64,000 nt of DNA from contig OX637620.1 in the NCBI GenBank assembly GCA_951802195.1, positions 1,178,001 to 1,242,000 on the forward strand, written 5' to 3'. Position numbers and translations under genes: made by a program. Positions 62,285-64,000 of the stretch are shown here, piece after piece (the stretch's first letter is position 1; the number at the start of each line of letters is the position of its first letter). The notes under the pieces were generated by a model. It saw only the letters and a list, made by a program, of their open reading frames with translations, did not search any database and had not been told where the DNA came from. This DNA is from Tausonia pullulans. Lineage: Eukaryota > Basidiomycota > Tremellomycetes > Cystofilobasidiales > Mrakiaceae.

Positions 62285-62647
62285 GTTGAGCGGGGAAAGC
62301 GAGGGACGGAAAGGAGTTGATGGAGCGGAGAAGAGACGGAAGGTGGGCCGGACGAGCGAGAGACGCAGTCGGGCGAGGGGGGAAAAGAGAAGAATGGGGG
62401 GGGGGAGAAGGAGGTTGTGGTTGGGAGAGAAGGAAGGAGGAGGGTCGGGGGAGCGCGAGAGGCAGCTTTGGTGCGTGCACAAATTCCTTGACCGCCGGAG
62501 ACAGCTCGCCCAGCTTTGCCACAGTTCAATGATCTGCGGGCGGCTTGCACGGAGAGTAGGGAGAGGCAAAAGGGACATAGGGGGAGCGCCCTCTCCGGTC
62601 GGTCTCTCTCTTTCGTCACACTGAGCAAAGTGCTAGTAAATCAGCGT

Positions 62648-63949
62648 TTAATCGACGCTGTCCCGTCTAGGCTCGTCCTCCGAACGGCCAGTGATCATCT
62701 CCTCGACGTATCCCTCCCACTCTGCATCCCGGCGCTCTTCCACCCCCTCCACCGACTCAGCCTTCTTCCAATCCATCCCCAAGCTGGTCCCCCGCCGAGA
62801 GTTGAGCAGGGCGAGTTCCCGCTGGAGAGCGATAAATGGCTGAATGGCGCGCTCCGTGGCGGTTGTGGCGAAGGGCCGGGCTTCCGGCGGTTCGTCCGTT
62901 GCGGGTGTAATGCTGATGACGGGAGAGGCAACGAGTGGAGGCGGCACGGAAGTGGGCGAAGGGGGAGAAGAGGATGGGGAAGAGGAGGAGGAAGAGGCGA
63001 CGATGGAGGAAGGAGGTGTGGCATCCTCCTCTGGGAACGGGGGTAGCAATGAGAGCGAGCTCGAGTACGAAGACGAGGCATGGTCCGGCAGGCCGAGGGG
63101 TCCCTGAGCGGCAATTGACTGCGGGTCAAGCCAGCCTCCCTTGAGGCCGATGGCGATGATCTGAGAAAGAATGGAGGCGAGATGCTCAAATCTAAAGGAG
63201 GGCGTCAGATGACAACGCGCGCGTGCCTGTCTCCTTGACCAGCAATGACTGACTTGGAATCTGCCTCCCGCAGCGCCTTCTCGCTGATTTCCGCTCTCAG
63301 CTCCGACTCTGTCCGAAGCTCCTCCAGTCCACGGAGCAAGTCCTCGAGCTTGTCATCAACTGTGTCGCGTCGCTTGGACGCCGAGCGTGACGACCGGTAC
63401 GCCTCTCCAGCGATGAGCGCGACGCCGACAAAGAGCAGAAAGCCCTCGGCGATGGCAGTCGCACCATTTGCGACGGCTGTGCATGCGGGTGCACGCGAGC
63501 CAGCGGGAAGGTCAGCACGTGAGCGTGCAAGGAGCCAACGGAGAGAGACGGATGACGCGCGGACCTTTGGCCTCGATCAGTGGACGGACGTTGGACTTGG
63601 GCTCGCCCAAGAGACTCGTACGGAGGCGGACTTCGGAGCTTCATGGACGAAACATACACGCGTATCAGCTCGACTCTTGTGCGCCAGCAGCAACGGCGTG
63701 AGCGGAGCAAGGACCCACCGGTGCATGCCCTGAGCGAGCCAGATGCAAGCCCGCTTGAACGACTCGTGCTCTTGAGCCTGGGCCTTGATCTGGTTGGCGA
63801 TAGGCTTGGAGATGGTCTTGATGAGCAGACTAGCTGAAGCACCGAGGGATCAATCAGGGTCAGCTGCATGCACGCGACGTGCTACGGCCGAGGCGATACA
63901 AGGGCTGAAGGAAGAACGACAGGGACTTGCCGACCTTAACCGAGGCCAT
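62648..63949 (-). CDS. OPA3-like mitochondrial protein
   Basis: OPA3 proteins sit at mitochondrial membranes; loss of human OPA3 causes optic atrophy and 3-methylglutaconic aciduria. The first exon gives MASVKV and the second SLLIKTISKPIANQIKAQAQ, then EHESFKRACIWLAQGMHR, SEVRLRTSLLGEP, and the hydrophobic hairpin AVANGATAIAEGFLFVGVAL followed by IAGEAYRSSRSASKRRDTV and a coiled-coil KLEDLLRGLEELRTESELRA. This follows OPA3 order (SKP.AN.IK, then a GE..IF.VG segment, then coiled coil). The C-terminal 140 residues are an additional Ser/Pro-rich tail ending WEGYVEEMITGRSEDEPRRD. The exon 1-2 junction may use a GC donor (see findings). It lies 363 bp upstream of PRMT1 on the same strand. Confidence 0.85.
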
Positions 63950-64000
63950 TGCTGAAGGGAGGGGTCTTCCTATCAGCCGCAAGCTGCCAGAGACAGTCCG

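Overview
The window is nuclear DNA of a GC-rich, intron-dense fungus. Most genes carry several short introns (often about 50 nt) with CTGAC/CTAAC-like branch sites just before the acceptor. Gene content (CAF-1, RFC, KEOPS, MMS19, ADE5,7, PRMT1, CCHC-PSP, short mitochondrial proteins) and compact divergent gene pairs fit a basidiomycete. A yeast-like Tremellomycete, perhaps Trichosporonales, is my best guess; this placement is inference from gene style, not from a marker gene.

Layout. 1-9.4 kb, all minus: MMS19 (runs off the left edge), a membrane/GPI-like protein with two beta-sandwich-type domains, GDP-L-fucose synthase, and RFC subunit 2. 9.7-15.8 kb: CAF-1 large subunit (CAC1) divergent from RFC2, a Cup1/LYR-like protein, and KEOPS PCC1. 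16-23 kb: an F-box/RCC1 protein, an alpha/beta hydrolase with a long tail, and a RING protein. 23.3-28.4 kb is the accessory part: two tandem class-3 lipase-like genes, one decayed and both without the serine nucleophile, beside an alcohol-acetyltransferase-like gene. 28.9-41.2 kb: mitochondrial bS6m, ADE5,7, TSR1, RRB1 and EBP1/PA2G4, a growth and ribosome-biogenesis block. 41.4-47.5 kb: a glutaredoxin-like protein, a CCHC/PSP protein and a lactose-permease-type sugar transporter. 48.7-55.7 kb: DAP2-type dipeptidyl peptidase and a Pro/Ser-rich protein of unknown function. 56-59 kb is gene-poor and holds a tRNA-Gly(GCC) with a 9-nt intron. 59.2-63.95 kb: a small mitochondrial inner-membrane protein, PRMT1/HMT1 and OPA3-like.

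Genes are mostly arranged as divergent pairs sharing about 200-260 bp: RFC2/CAC1 (with an MluI cell-cycle box), LYR/PCC1, bS6m/ADE5,7, TSR1/RRB1 and EBP1/glutaredoxin. No transposon, virus-like element, CRISPR array or rRNA was recognised. The observations most worth a second look are the serine-less lipase pair, the 12-nt microexon in the sugar transporter, the out-of-frame overlap between the glutaredoxin-like and PSP genes, and the MCB element between two S-phase genes.
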